Shown: positions 1 through 12,480 of the stretch, piece after piece
Position numbering within the stretch: position 1 is the first letter of the stretch
Layout of the letters: each line of letters opens with the position of its first letter
Assembly (NCBI RefSeq): GCF_901709675.1
Contig: NC_051094.1
Coordinates: forward strand, 2,212,501-2,276,500
Direction of reading: 5' to 3'
Length of the DNA stretch: 64,000 nt
Source of the DNA: Syngnathus acus
Taxonomy: Eukaryota > Chordata > Actinopteri > Syngnathiformes > Syngnathidae
Notes under the pieces: generated by a model
What the model saw: only the letters and a program-made list of their open reading frames with translations
Databases searched by the model: none
Told to the model about the DNA's origin: nothing
Translations under genes and position numbers: made by a program

Positions 1-2029
1 TTTTTTTTTTTTTTTGAAACATGAAAGCTATATTACAGGCATACTCATAATTGCGCAACCCCTTTCCGCCCATCCCTCCCAAAAAAATGCCAAAACCAAA
101 AGCATTTCTGAATTCCTAGTTCTTCCCAATAATTCCTTTGCAAACTTTCCATCTTCCAAATTCCTGGAATTTTGCAACCCTTCATCATAACAGTCTGTGA
201 TTACAGAACTGGCTTCATTCACGGGAAAAGTCTTGAGCGGGTGTGCCGTGAACTGACATCTGTTTACAGCTATGAGAACCGGAGGCTGAAAGGTGTACCA
301 GTCATTTGCACTCACCCCATGGTTCGGAAGTGCGAAATGAAATATTTGTTAATTTTCCACGTCACCTTATTTCTTGTTAAGAGCACGTAAAACACCTGCT
401 CACATTATGACACGCTGTGATGATACAAGTTGACTGTGGTGTCCTCGGCAGATGCTGTGCGTGGGTCTCTCTCGCCGAGGTGTCTTCGTCATACCTTGTT
501 ACGTGTTTAATAGCTTTGACCCCTGGTGAGTTTCTTTTCAGATGTCAGAGTTCCCCGCCGTCTATGTAAATCGGCACGTTCTTAATTTTTCTGCTTAATC
601 ACTTCATTTTTGATATCCATCCATTTTCCATACCGCTGTTCCTCACTAGAGCTTATACCAGCCGACTTGAGATGATACGCATGGTGCCGATCGGCTAATG
701 TTTCATTATTTATACTAAGTATAAAAAAAAAATTTGAGCACTCGCTTTCCCATTCACAGTCACTGAGTGTAAATTGAAGACACACTCAAATGTGCCGATA
801 CGCCATCAATGACACGCTGGTTGACTTACACTTCCCTTTATTCTAAAAGGAAAAAAAAAATCAATTATTTGTCGATTAGCTACTCAACTCTGCCGGGAAA
901 CTGCCGATGTGTGTGCGTGTACATGTGTCTGTGTGTTCCTTAAGTTGGTTAAATGGGAGGTAGTGATCTCACACGTGCTGACCATGAAGCTAAACACTGA
1001 TCGTATTACGTAGGACCACACACGCGCACACTTAAAAAAAATATATTTTCCACTGTAGTAGTAAGATTGGCCCTTAAAATTAACAAGACAAATAAACCAA
1101 ATAAATCTCTCAGCCTTTCCCAGAGCAAAATGTAATTCAGTGATACTGTTAGGGCGACTTTAAACCAATTTTTGTTAAACATTTGTGTGCCATCATCGTA
1201 ATACACTCTGTACATCCTTTTGCTGGCTTTGTGTATTTGTACATCTAAAGTAACTTCAAGAAACCACATCCATATCCTGTTTTAAAAGACAATATTAGTT
1301 TTAACTAAATCATGAAAAAATACTACTTCCAAATGAACCCCAGAGTTATTTAACGGCAGCGTATAGGGTAAAGGAAGAAAATGTAACGCAATGCCTTTGT
1401 GGTTTATAAATACCATGTATGTTCAATGTCCATAAATAAATGTCAATGCCCTCCGACGTTCTCGAGATGGGTGGTTTGTGGCCAACGTAGGGATCCGATT
1501 TCAAAACAGACAAGGTGTTAGAGCAAAAGTGTGTTGACATAGTCGTGCGTGTGCAGTTGAAATGATGGTCTTCTTTTTCCGTAAGAAACTGCAACACTGT
1601 GGAAAAAATCTCAGAGCCTCAACCTTCCGTTACACGGAAGATCATATGCTATAATACAGTCGGAGTCTATCATAAAATAACCGGGGTAGTAAAAATATTC
1701 GACACAGCTTTCTACAATAACCTCAAATGGAACCAATTAATATCATTTCCATTCATTTCAATGGAGAAAGTGGATTTCAGAGAGGAGTCTTGAGTTACAA
1801 GTGTGGCCGCAGAGCAAATTCAACTCTTATCTCAAGGTACTTTTAACAATATCCCCCCAATACTGGTTGTTTATATTTCTGGAAAGGCTGAATATTTGAA
1901 GATGTATGCAAAGCCAGTGTGTAACAGCAGTTGAGGTGTTATTAGTAAAAAGACCTCTTAAAAAATTCTCCCCTCAAAAGCGTGTCTCCTTTCACTCCCA
2001 CTTTTTTCGTTTTTACCCCACCTTTCCTT
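1..2029. other. Non-coding stretch, no gene recognised
   Basis: AT-leaning unique sequence opening with a 15-base T run. Frames are short and carry no family signature. An acceptor-like pyrimidine-AG near 540 is followed by a short open frame with no homology I recognise. A minor TG/GT stretch lies around 905-935. I see no transposon terminus here. Confidence 0.6.
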
Positions 2030-2335
2030 TTCTCCGCTGAGACTGATCTGCGACTCCTGTCGGGGTGACAGAAGTAGGCTGCGCTCGCCACAGCGTCGGC
2101 CCAATCAGTGACGATCTGCATGGTAATGTGTGGCAGGGGCGGGATAATGAAGTTCCCAGCTTGCCGACTGGAAGGCTATCCTCCGGTGTGCCGAGTGATT
2201 TATCTCCTCTGTCAAGAGCCAGGACAGCCAGGACTTGTCCTTCCCCACGGTCCCTGGGAACACGAGTCGAGCCGAGCCAGATAAGAGATGGCGCGAACGG
2301 AAGGTGCCAGCAAAGCCTCAGAAGTATGCATATCG
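2030..2335. promoter_or_regulatory. CpG-rich, motif-dense block, candidate regulatory element
   Basis: This block is visibly richer in GC and CpG than its AT-rich flanks and is free of simple repeats. It contains a CCAAT box near 2100, a GGGCGGG GC-box-like word near 2137 and GATAA words. That mix is typical of vertebrate proximal promoters and GC-rich enhancers. I see no convincing first exon or splice donor attached to it, so enhancer or orphan CpG block is as likely as promoter. The frames crossing it look like chance frames in CpG-rich DNA. Confidence 0.3.
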
Positions 2336-2664
2336 TATTGTAAGAAACAATAACATATCCGTAAATACTCCAGAAGCTCTGAAGATCAGTTCATTTTCAC
2401 ACGATAAAAGTGGAGAACAAATGTCGTACAATGGACATCTTGCCTCTCTCCATGTTTGGTACGTTTGTCCTCTACTTTGTCAGCCTATCCATCACAACCA
2501 TCCTGCCCCGAGCACAACCGAATGCAAAATAAATCCCTTTTATGATTTATAACTCTTTTAGGATAAAGCCAAAAACAAAAGATTTTTTTTTTACAAAGTC
2601 AAACATGAACAGGAAGGTGTCAGCTACGTATTGAGACAGCATGGGGGGTAAAAGTACATTCTCC

Positions 2665-2698
2665 GGCTGCAACCAGCAAAGGTGCTGTTGAGTTAATT
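2665..2698 (+). repeat. Short dispersed repeat, copy A (partner at 58212)
   Basis: About 34 bases match 58212-58244 on the same strand with three substitutions and a one-base indel. The shared core is AACCAGCA(A/G)AGG(T/C)GCTGTTGA. The core resembles the CCAGCAGAGGGCGCTG word found in CTCF sites and in some dispersed fish repeats. Whether this is a transposon fragment or two CTCF-like sites cannot be settled from two copies. Confidence 0.5.
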
Positions 2699-4327
2699 TA
2701 ACGGCTACAAAACAAAGTGAGAAACTAGGCAACACCTGTGTATACCTCCATTTATATATAAAAAAATCTGTTAAATTATGTTCAATAACTTCTTTTTTTT
2801 GCTTAGCTCTCCAAGTTTGGGCTCTGAGTATATTTGAGGAGGAGCCAACCCCTGTAGCCCCCCCCCCCCTTCTAGCTCCGCCAGTGTGCAGATCTGAGTT
2901 TATTTTTATTCATCTATCAATTTAAAAAGACTTTCTAAACTAATGTGCTAAGTCAGGGGTGTCTTATTTCATTTTCACATGTGCTACCCTAACAATTTTT
3001 TTTTAATGTCGTTGTTGCCCTGCAATGCCTCCTTCTGCATGTTTTGGTTGATTGATCCTTGTCTCCAAGGTCTACAGCCGAGTCAATTTAAATCTTTCTC
3101 AGATGTGACCTTGGACACCGATTTAAATTAGTTTAATGAAGTACATAATGAGTTTATTTAGGCAATTAAACATTCAGGTGGAATCTTGTCTGATTGTGCG
3201 AGGACAAATACTGTTCCATTTAGATTTTTGTCTTTCCAAAAAAAGTTCAATTTTGGATGCGACAAATCATTAGAGTTATTATGTTCAGGAACGTGTTGTC
3301 AATAATTAAATAGACAAATTGTTATTGCCGTTCCTAAACTACATGTAGGTGTGTCTAATAGCTTTGGAATTGTCAGGTTTAGCCAAAAAGAACTCACCCA
3401 CGGCTAGGAAATAAAAAAAGTTGCATTATTTATTTTTCCTCATGGTTACAGAATCCAACACATGGCACGCTCCTTTAGCAAACATACACTATAAAACAAA
3501 ATTGTGAAAACCACATTTAAAGAAAGTGAGGAGCTGAACTTGCATTTCACAATAGACTCGCGATGCATCTTGAACTCACTCCGTTGTCGTTTTACGCGTC
3601 ATTTGTGTGGCAGTGGCGCACAGCCAAAATAACAACATCCTAACCTTCAAGTGTATGCATATCAATGCAGAGCATGGTCGCGACCTGCTAGCAGCTGAGG
3701 CTGGCGTGTGTCTCCTTAGAAGCAGGCGAGGGTGACAGCGTCAGCTTGGCTTTCTTAATGAATGTCTCACTTCCCCCGGCACACTGGCTTCACTTCCCCC
3801 CCCCCCCTTGCAGCCACCTAGCACCCTTCCGCCTACGGGCCCTACATCGCACCAGTCCACGGCGAGTGCCGTCATTGCGATGACCTCACGGCCTCCCAAC
3901 CTCGCCCGCGGGCTCGGTGTCACTTCGGTTATGGCAAAGGCTGAGGTTCTAGCGCTGGTGTCAGGCCACTGAAGGGTAAATGGATTAATAGAAGCTAATG
4001 AGAAAGAGGAGGATCGTCAGAAACGTACAGAAAATGTGGCCTTGACTGAATTTTAATTAGTAACTAGAGGAAATCATTTCACATTATACCTCAAAAACTA
4101 ATGCATGTGTCTGAATGACAAAACTTACTTGAAAATTCACTCCTGGTCAGGAATATTGTAATTTCTTTTCCCCCCCTACCTGTCTTGTCTTCAGCTTTCC
4201 TGTTCTGTCACTGCTACTTTTCAATGTGGAACTCCAATACAGATCTTTCCCCTTTTCCTTACTCGAGTAAGGTGACAATTACTCGGTTTCCAAGCTGAGA
4301 GTAGGCACTCATCAACATCTGTAACTG

Positions 4328-4352
4328 CACACGCACACACACACACACACGA
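4328..4352. repeat. (AC)n microsatellite
   Basis: A short AC run of about eight and a half perfect units at 4334-4350, with imperfect AC on both sides. The minus-strand frame across it reads a Val-Cys repeat, an artefact of the dinucleotide. Confidence 0.9.
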
Positions 4353-4708
4353 CACATACATGCCTGCCTATCCTCCTCATGCATCTTCCTACCAAGAAGC
4401 CGAACATGTACAAGGACGCAAACATTATCTCCCCCACATTATGCCCCTGCTGTTCTTCACTCACGAGCGTGAAGAAAGCAAATTCAGGGGCATGACAGAC
4501 AGACGGATTCTCAGACATATCATTATCTTTGCCTTTCCTATTGTATGGCTGAGGACCACATCTTGAGCTCCACAACCCAAGCCCGTCTGCTTTACATCTC
4601 ACCCTTTGTAACGTGATAATAGTCAGAAAAGTTCCAGGGCCGCTGCCACTTAAGATTGGGTGAGGCAATTTTCTTCTCAGCCATAAAGGAACTGTAGGAT
4701 GCTCAGGG

Positions 4709-4752
4709 TCTCCTTGTGAGGATAGTTAATTCAGAAAATGAATGGATGAATA
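4709..4752 (+). mobile_element. 3' tail of a fish non-LTR retroposon (LINE/SINE), truncated
   Basis: The stretch reads CCTTGTGAGGATA, then TTCAGAAAATGAATGGATGAA. This matches the very common fish retroposon 3' end, in which CTTGTGAGGATAAGCGG is followed by AGAAAATGGATGG-type repeats. Only the tail is recognisable, as expected for 5'-truncated non-LTR insertions. Related tails lie at 32430 (minus) and 37340 (plus). I associate this tail with RTE/Rex3-like elements from memory, so the family name is tentative. Confidence 0.55.
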
Positions 4753-5050
4753 CACAATGGACCATACTTTCAGAGAACCACCCATCGACTCATTAATAAA
4801 ACTTGTGGGCACATCAGTCAAGAGTGCTGACAATGTCTAAAAAAAAAGAAAAATCCCCCAGCCTTGTCAACTACGTTAAGAACACAACTAAGACCAAAAA
4901 CTCTGCTTCTGAAATGTTCCCTATAAATTACGAGACTGCGTGGATGTCCAAAACAAAACCGCAACAGTCTGAAAGCTGCACAGTCACACCCGGTGGGATC
5001 CCCACAAATTATATTATTCTAACCAACTAGTCACTAGAGTTTCTCTGTAG

Positions 5051-5069
5051 TGGCGCCCTCCACTAGTGG
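5051..5069 (-). promoter_or_regulatory. CTCF-like motif
   Basis: Read on the minus strand this is CCACTAGTGGAGGGCGCCA. It matches the CCACTAG-GGGGCGC type of CTCF core with two or three departures. A single motif match in 64 kb is not proof of binding. It is noted because CTCF sites often punctuate gene deserts. Confidence 0.3.
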
Positions 5070-7269
5070 TCATTTGATATGTTGCTTTTATGAACATATA
5101 AATATAGTACATTATGTCAGCTTCAAATTGCGACCGTGTACCTTCTAATCTTTTTTTCTCTAATTGATTTTGACAACATAGATGCGTCACCACACTTGAA
5201 CAAACTTTTGTCCTAATCAGGTTGAACAAAATGGCGCACTGTTTTTTGAATCAACAATTCAGTGAGCGTTTTTGTTCCATAATATTTTTGCCTTCCCAGT
5301 CTCCAAACACCTTTCCCCTCCTTTCCACTCGTCCCCCTTCCCGCCGCCGCCTTCCTTCTTGACCCAGCCCGTATCGCGAGCTAAACAGGAAGGGTGTGGT
5401 GCCGAGGAGGCTCACCAAGGGTCGCGACCTGGCCTCCCTCCCGTCATTAGAGCCTCCAGCTAGGCCAGGACTTCCGTTGATGTGGTCCACCAAGGAGGGG
5501 AGGCAGGGGAGGGACGTCTCCTTAATTGCACCCTAGGTCATAGTGAAAGGAATGTCTGAGGTCTGAGGCCTTGTTCCACACACACACATAGACACGCACG
5601 TCGCAAAGCGCTCCTATGCGCACACTGGCTCTTGCCGCTTCGCCTCTGTCTTGCGGGCTTCTGTGTTCTCCACCTCCTATACACCCACCCCTGCGGAGAA
5701 GGCCACTAATTGGCACATTGGCTGCCAGTGTGGGTGTGGAGGGAATGTCAGAGCACTACGCCATTGCACAAAACCCACAGACGTCTCTGAAGCAATCTGG
5801 GGACCCTGGGGAGAAACTCAGGAGATGAAGAGCACCCACCTCACAGCTTTGACCACTGCATAATCAATGCTCTAGGTAAAGAAATAGAGGAGCCAGTGCG
5901 GTAGATTTGCATCTTTTGCTTTCGTCTCGGAATACTTTGTCATCAGTTATTTCCCCCCCCCCCAAAAAAATCTTTTGTGAAATTTGTATGTTTATTTTTC
6001 TGGAAAATATTTTGGCATCAGTTCAATTTTGTGCAGCATGCAACAGTAAAGTTAACATTCAATCCCCAAGTATGTTATTATAGCGAGGAAATGGGGATTT
6101 GAACCAGACCGTATAGAGCAAGACTTGTTCATGGCTGTGCAGATACATAAAAGCCCTGTTGCACTTGGGCATTTTCTTTCCTTTTTTTCTCCTCTTTATG
6201 AGCCCTCATCTTCTTTTATTGACTACTCGTGCCATCTGGAAGGCTCCAGCTGTGAAAATTCAATTCCATGTACTTCTCTTTCCTTTTTGATCGGACCGTG
6301 TTTCCATTTACGGGATCGTTTCATGCGTGTGAAAAACACACATGTTCGTCAAATTGATTGGCGTGATTCATTTAGCAATTTGCGATTATTACAAACATAA
6401 AATCAATGTTTATTTTCCTGTAAAAGTCACTTCATTCTCTCCTGAGAACAGTAAAGGCAATGTATTGTAATGCTTGATGACGGAAGCAAAGATTGTAAGC
6501 GCTCTCAATTGTGCCGTATTCCTGCTGTTTAATGGCTACTTTATTGGATTAGAGCCATTTTTTTTACTCTTAAATTGATTGAATTTTTTATTTTAAAGCC
6601 TGCCATTCTGGTATATTTAACTTCACATGCCTAATAATAGTATATGAATGTATACAGTGGTTTGTCTCGTCAGTTGCGGTGATCCTTTTGATCAATCAAT
6701 CATATTCTCTAAAGATTTACTAGCTTGACTGTTTTTGACTCGCTCGTTGTCCTTCTCTTCTTCGTGTGCCCGCTTGCTTTCACAGCAAGTGATGGATCAC
6801 AAACCAATGAAGTGAAGTATACGTAACGTGAAGCGAGCGACTCGCCTCATTCAAAACAAGTAATCAAGCGTGATTACAATTACAACACCGCAGCTGAAGG
6901 TCACGCTGAAACAAAGGCGATTCTTCATTTGGCTTGGTGGCAGGACTGATAGCGGGACTAAATTAGAAGGGTGATGAAGGCTGCTGAAAGTGACTGGGTG
7001 GGTGCATGGTGCCGATTGGTGGACACGCTGAGGATCAGGGGCTCCAAATGGAGGGAGGGAAGGTCAGGGAGCGCCAGCCCGTACGGCTGACGGAGCCTCG
7101 GCCCTATAGAACACGGAGCCAACTTTCCAGTCAACACATGAGTCAGTCAGCAGAGATGCGCCCAAAATAAATGGCTTCCCTGTTTCAGGCGGAACCACAC
7201 CCTCTCGTGGTTTCTTGGAGGGCAACGTGGGCAGGCAGGGCGACCGCCCCTTTGGGGTTTCTGAGGCTG

Positions 7270-7345
7270 GGAGTGTGGGGGGGGGGAGAAAATTGACGGC
7301 TTGAGGGATGGGATGAGTGGCGAGGGGGTGGGGGGGGTTGTTCCT
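7270..7345 (+). repeat. G-run cluster, possible G-quadruplex
   Basis: Several runs of five to ten G occur within about 75 bases, with short spacers, which satisfies the usual four-run G-quadruplex pattern on the plus strand. A proline-rich minus-strand frame here is a by-product of the G runs. Confidence 0.5.
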
Positions 7346-7810
7346 AAAATGGCAACATTAAGCCGAGGAGGTGGCAACCTGTCAGTCTTTTCATTGTTTA
7401 TTGTTTACCCAATACATGGGCAGTAAGAGATGGCACCGCCTTCTTTTTTCGCCAGAGGCTGACCTGCCAGCCAAATGTGGGCGGGGCTTTCCTCACCTCC
7501 CAACCACTCTTCCAATACTACAGTAATCTTTTGTGACTGTATATCCCTAAATCAAATGGATAATCCTCTTGAGCTAATACGCATATTGAACGACTCAAAA
7601 GGTTCTATTGGCTCATCTCAGGACACTTTTTTTTTTTTTTTCATTGTTCTGAAACCCTTCATTTGAGTAGCACCTCTGAAAGTAATAGTTGAGTTTAGCA
7701 AAAATTGATTTGATCCCAATACTGACTCGATGACACCCCTCCTCTCATTTTTTCCTTTGTTGTCTCTTTTTCTCACTCCGTTCATTTCATCCCCCTTTTC
7801 CTTCCATCTT

Positions 7811-8036
7811 GGCTCACGTATGCGTGCATGTCCTCGCTCGTGACGACTCTGGTTAGCTGTCAGGTGTCATCTTTATTAAGCGCCGGCTGCGAGTCCGAGA
7901 GGGCGACAGGACGGAGCTGGAAGTCGGTCTTTCATTACCCCTAGCTGCGGAAGTGTCATTCCCTCTATTTATTATTCATATTCTCTTTAATTTAACCTGG
8001 TACAAGTGGCCTTGCAGCCCAGAGCTCAGATTGGGA
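7811..8036. promoter_or_regulatory. Candidate conserved non-coding element
   Basis: A non-repetitive, compositionally balanced block between simple-sequence tracts. It has a CAGGTG E-box near 7861, a TTTATTA/TTTAATTT homeobox-like core near 7,975-7,996 and a compact TTATTATTCATATTC segment. The texture resembles vertebrate developmental enhancers. Conservation itself is not demonstrated. Confidence 0.3.
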
Positions 8037-10535
8037 TATTTCTTTTTTTTTCTTTTCCATTTTATAGATTTTTTTTTTTTCGTAAAGCAATCTGCTTGTT
8101 GATCGTCAAGGGACAATTACATTCACGCTAGACTTCAAAATCGCAAGCCATCTGTTAATATTATTGTGTGAAGTTGTTATGATCGTACGTAAATATCAAT
8201 TTGACTGATGTCACTACAATCTTTATATTCATGAAAGATTGTTTACATTAACACAAAGGGCTTTCTCATGTTAATCACCGCTCGATTAATTCCATGTATA
8301 TGATACAATTGTTGTTTTTCTTTCGGATTTTGTTTTTCTGTTGGTTTTTTTTGCAGACAATCCTCAAATTTGCTCTGGGAAAAGAATGAAATCTTTTGGG
8401 ATTACCACCTTGCCTGCATTAGATAAAAAGATCAAACTGAAAGCATACTCTCTTTAATCCCAAACACACACACATGCGCACACACACACACACGCCGACA
8501 ATCCAGTTGAAACTAAACAAAACAGACACACACGCACACATTGACTAAAGCCTTTAGGAGCTCCAACTTCTCAAAGTGGAAATGATAAGACGCACGCGGA
8601 GAGAAGGAAGGAGTGAGACAAAGAGCGAGAGAAAACATTACATCTGCTAGCCTAGAATTAGAGCGGGAATGTGTTGTCACTCAAGCGAATGTCGCAAACT
8701 CCGGGTTCTCTCAAAAACAGCCTTGTCTCCCTTGCCGTCACCCCCCCACCCCCCTTCCCCCAAGGACCGGGTGCGTTTGGGGAGATAATTGACGAGTCCC
8801 CTGGCATGCAGAGAGAATGAGCCCCTCACAGCTCCACTGCCTGTTCATGCCCCTGTGCTCTGCCTCCACCTTTGTGTGGTGTGTGTTTATCCGAATAGCA
8901 GAGAAAATAGGCTGATTATCTATTTCTTTGTGCACCGTAATGAAATACAGCTAAACTTGTCAGAGGAATCCTTGGGTAATGAGAGATGAACCTAAAAGAG
9001 GCAGCTTCCCTCAATCCTTTTTCTTCTATGCCCTCCCTCCATCTTTCCATCTCTCTGGCTCTCTCTCTGCCCGTGGAATACTTCTGGGTGTGACAAACAA
9101 CTGTTGTCTGAGCTTCAACTTCTTTCTCAAACTATGGGGCGCTATGTCAGATCCAGTCTGGCAGATGGAATTCCACCTTTTCACTCTTTTTTGCACAAGC
9201 ACAGCCTGTCACACCACAGGAATAGTTGGTAGCGTATGGAAGAACAAGTCCAAAAGTTTTCAAATATTTTTTTAAGAGGAAACCTGAGGGCGTCGGAATG
9301 ATAATCAAATAGACATGTTTAAATGCATTTTCAAATATTATTCGGATGTTAATTTTGGTTGGGAGAAAATGCAAAGGCAATTTATAAGTACGTATGTTTG
9401 TCATCACTTTAGAGCAGCACTTCTCAAACTCCACCTCAAAAAAACAAAATAAAACAATTCAATTAAAATGTTAACTTTTTTTACTCCTATCCATCTATCC
9501 TTTAGTTCATCAACCAACAGTGCCATCCAAAGTAGTCACAAAATATAACTGGTTCATGTAGCAAATTTGAAGCTTCATTTTCCCCATCAGTAGTTTTTTG
9601 TTCATAAAGGACAAAAACTTTGTCATTTTTGTTAAATTACTAGAACTGTGTGTTAGCTTTTAAATCACAATGCTATCATGTATAGAATTTAAAAGCAGAT
9701 CAAATAAGAACATTTACTGAAGCTCGGCTTGTGTTCTTTTTGCATCTTGTACATCTGTTGCAAAATAGTTTCTTCCCCCCAAAACATTTTTCAGATACCA
9801 GTGGAGATTGTTGTTGCCGCATAACCTGCACCAATGTTGCCAAATGGCTTTGTAAGCTTGTTTTCCCAGAGATGTATTCATAAAGTCCATCTTGAAGCAC
9901 TGAGTGTCTGTCTGCAATATAGTAAATTAAAAGCTTAAAGCCTCATCACAGAGTTGCCAAAGTTGAGCTATAAATAGCCCTGGGCCAGTCTGCTTGTCTG
10001 CCTGGTCAACTTTTTACTGCCCTTATTTATTCATTTAATTCATTGCATTTTCAGACTTTGCCCTTACTTCAATATTGATTAACTTGTTACTTTTGGTTTT
10101 AATACGTTTGTCTTTCAAATGATCTTTTAACCCATCATGAGAAAAAAAAAGAGAACCCAGAAAGATGTGATATGAAAAATGATGGAGAAGCAACTTCCCT
10201 GATTTTCTGACTAAATATTTCCTCTCCTCATGGCAATTCATAAGGAGGAAGCAGCTTGGATCAGTTAAATGCAAGAATTACCTCGAGCGGAATACTCATA
10301 GACAACTTTAATATCTTCCGTTGGAGGTCGCAAATGGAAATGTTTGCATTATACTGGCTGTATGTTTACCTATGGACATATGTGTGCAAATGCGAGTCTG
10401 TTAAATGCATGCCAGAGGAGTGTGCAACGAGTGCCGCAAGCTTTTGCACTCCGATTGTCCCCCGCTGCGCACACTCCCACCCAACACCTCCGCTTGCGAC
10501 CCCCCGCAGGAACCTCTGATTGCTGTGGAAACCAC
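8037..10535. other. Non-coding stretch with T runs and AC tracts
   Basis: Contains T runs near 8,041 and 8,070, AC tracts at 8,464-8,540, a C run at 8,740-8,762 and AT-rich unique sequence. Near 9,412 the words AGCACTTCTCAAACT resemble a worn hAT terminus, but no partner end is seen. No gene recognised. Confidence 0.5.
8464..8540. repeat. Interrupted (AC)n microsatellite
   Basis: AC runs broken by ATGCG and by a unique 25-base segment, resuming near 8,523. Interruptions suggest an old tract. Confidence 0.85.
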
Positions 10536-10915
10536 ACTTAAGGAGCAAATTAGTATCTCCTCCTCTCTAATTCAAAACTATGGCTTAATTGATTTCAATT
10601 ATTACAGATGGAAAGCCAAAATGAAAGTCTGCTTGTTTGTGAGAAGTGATGGATGGCTTTATAAATAGAAATGGCATATTAGATCGTAAGCTGTTATGTC
10701 AATATCACTTAAGACAAATAAAAATGCGGAGATGCAGATGCACGTGTAGAGATGAGAGCTTGTGTTTAGTAAGGGGGGGAAAAAAAATGCATTCGGAGCC
10801 GTGTCGGATTAATCAGTGCAGAAAACGCCTTTAAAGCAGATTCAAGTGGAAAATTACAAGCAGCCTTTATATAAATAAATTAAAAAAAGCTCAGTGGGTT
10901 TTACAGGTATATTTA
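10536..10915. promoter_or_regulatory. Candidate conserved non-coding elements, homeobox-site rich
   Basis: Two adjacent non-repetitive segments (about 10,536-10,745 and 10,790-10,915). The first is dense in TAATT/AATTA cores (GCAAATTAG, CTCTAATTC, CTTAATTGATTT, CAATTATTAC). The second contains GGATTAATC, a paired-type/bicoid-like word, near 10,807. Both lack simple repeats and transposon ends. The short frames crossing the area have no recognised domain. Enhancer identity is inference from motif density. Confidence 0.35.
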
Positions 10916-11170
10916 TCTTTTGTGGCTATCAACTTTGCTTTTAAGCGACACAGACAGAATTCTATGCAGGAAAAAAACAACTTTTTTTACTATCTTAATG
11001 AAAAATTCTCAACTCCATGCACATCTTTTGTTTTTGCTCGTCATGCCTTGTGAACATTCAAGTTTGATGTTGAGAAAAACAACACCCTTCCGCTCACATC
11101 CTCCCCCAACATTCCCCTGGAGCGGCGCCGCGTATGGTCCCGCAAATGTGCGACAGTGGCCAGTGATGGC

Positions 11171-11199
11171 CTCCCTCCCTCCCTCCCTTCCTCCCTCCC
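11171..11199. repeat. (CCCT)n tract
   Basis: Imperfect tandem CCCT/CTTC units in a short polypyrimidine stretch. It may adopt triplex or i-motif structure. Confidence 0.8.
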
Positions 11200-11336
11200 G
11201 CTCACTGACTGCTTCTGTGTTGAACGTTAACCACGCTAGCCGTCACCGCACGACGTGCTGGGGCCAGGTGAGCGTGCCACCTTCCAGGGGCACAGGACAA
11301 ACATCATTCCAGTCTTGTCTCTGTACATAAACCCTT

Positions 11337-11366
11337 GGGGGGTGAGAAGAAGGGGGAGGGGGGGGG
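11337..11366 (+). repeat. G-run cluster, possible G-quadruplex
   Basis: Runs of six, five and nine G lie within 30 bases. The nine-G run can supply two tracts, so the four-tract G-quadruplex rule is met. Confidence 0.5.
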
Positions 11367-12379
11367 CATATGAGTGGTTAATGTTTATTTCTGAATGCGT
11401 TCATTATACAGTCAAAGGGTTGCAGTGGAAGCACTGCAATTGTGGCGCCAGCGTGTGATTGTGGCAAGACGGCCTGACCGCTCCAAAATGGCTGAGCTAA
11501 CAGGGAAAAAGAAAAAAAAGAAAAAAAAAATGTCCAGCTTGTACTCAGTAGCCTTTGGTGAGTTGAGTCTTCTCATTATCTTCATTAATACGCTTTCATC
11601 ACGATGCGTAAGACGACAGCAAATATTTTGGATGTCAAAGTTGACTGAACAGATTTCGAAAAGAGTCAAAAGTAAAAATCCGCAGCTTTTGCCTTTTTTT
11701 TTGGTCAACGTAGCTTATTTTGTTTTGTTTTGGTCAGTTTTATGATCACAGCACTCTGAGGAAGACCCAATATGACACACGCGGTGCTCGGGTTCATCTA
11801 TGTTTGCTTGCTTACAACAAAAAGAGCGAGGAAAAAAATAAAATAAACGCAGCGACATAAAATCAATGAGAATGTTTTTAGCGAAGGTTTAAAAGCAGAG
11901 CGTTTTTCGAGTATCCTTGGATGGAAGCTGTAGTTATAATTTATAGGGAAGAGAAAAAAAACACATGTAAGAGGCAAGACACCTGCTTTTGCAAAGATTA
12001 AGGCAGAGGGTGAGTGATCGCGTGCCCGTGTGATTTATATTTTCGACTATTTACGAGGTGGAGGGCTGCGAGGGGGGGTTATATGCACACATGCGTACAA
12101 ATTCGCCGATAATCAGTGCCCTGTGTGCTTCGAGACGATAAATCCCATCCCATTCCTTTGCAGCGACAGCTCGTCGTGGCAGCGAATGTGATGCCTGGCC
12201 TCCAAAAATCAAGACATGTGGTTGAACGGAGGCTGTGATATCTGAGGTTTGCAATGCCTCTCAAAGCCAATGTCTGAATGGGCCTTTTGATAAGAAAACA
12301 GCTTGAAGCCATCCCACACAGGCATGAAAACAGCATGCACCTCCCGTGCGAGAGCCAAACAGATTGGACGGGACGCAAT

Positions 12380-12480
12380 GCTGGATCTCTTCCTATTAGC
12401 CGCGCAGCCAAATGCGCTGAGTGATTGACAATGATTAAGTGTAAAGAGGCTATGTTAGTGTCGTCGCTGGAAACATATTT
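12380..12480. promoter_or_regulatory. Candidate regulatory block with a PBX/MEIS-type site
   Basis: The word TGATTGACA at 12422-12430 matches the composite TALE homeodomain (PBX/MEIS) site. It is followed directly by ATGATTAAG, a second homeobox-like core. The block is non-repetitive. A second, perfect TGATTGACAG occurs at 61415. Function is inferred only from the motif. Confidence 0.3.

Larger units (their letters stand above)
2336..4708. other. Non-coding stretch with homopolymer runs
   Basis: Unique AT-rich sequence with C runs near 2860 and 3800 and several T and A runs. A moderately CpG-rich patch lies at about 3,720-3,930 without exon-like structure. No gene recognised. Confidence 0.55.
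4756..7810. other. Non-coding stretch, no gene recognised
   Basis: Mixed unique sequence with a pyrimidine-rich patch at 5,300-5,360, a C/A homopolymer pair near 5,950 and GC-richer patches around 5,380-5,720. The frames here are short and lack conserved motifs. A TGACTGGGTGGG-type GC-richer patch at about 6,980-7,100 is non-repetitive but weak. Confidence 0.5.

Noticed and set aside
520-600. Possible terminal exon after a TTCTTTTCAG acceptor near 540
   Set aside because: The open frame is only about 18 codons, with no recognisable protein sequence and no partner exon.
2940-3000. CAGGGGTGTC word as a hAT terminus near 2,955
   Set aside because: No inverted partner or 8-bp duplication nearby; a single ten-base word is insufficient.
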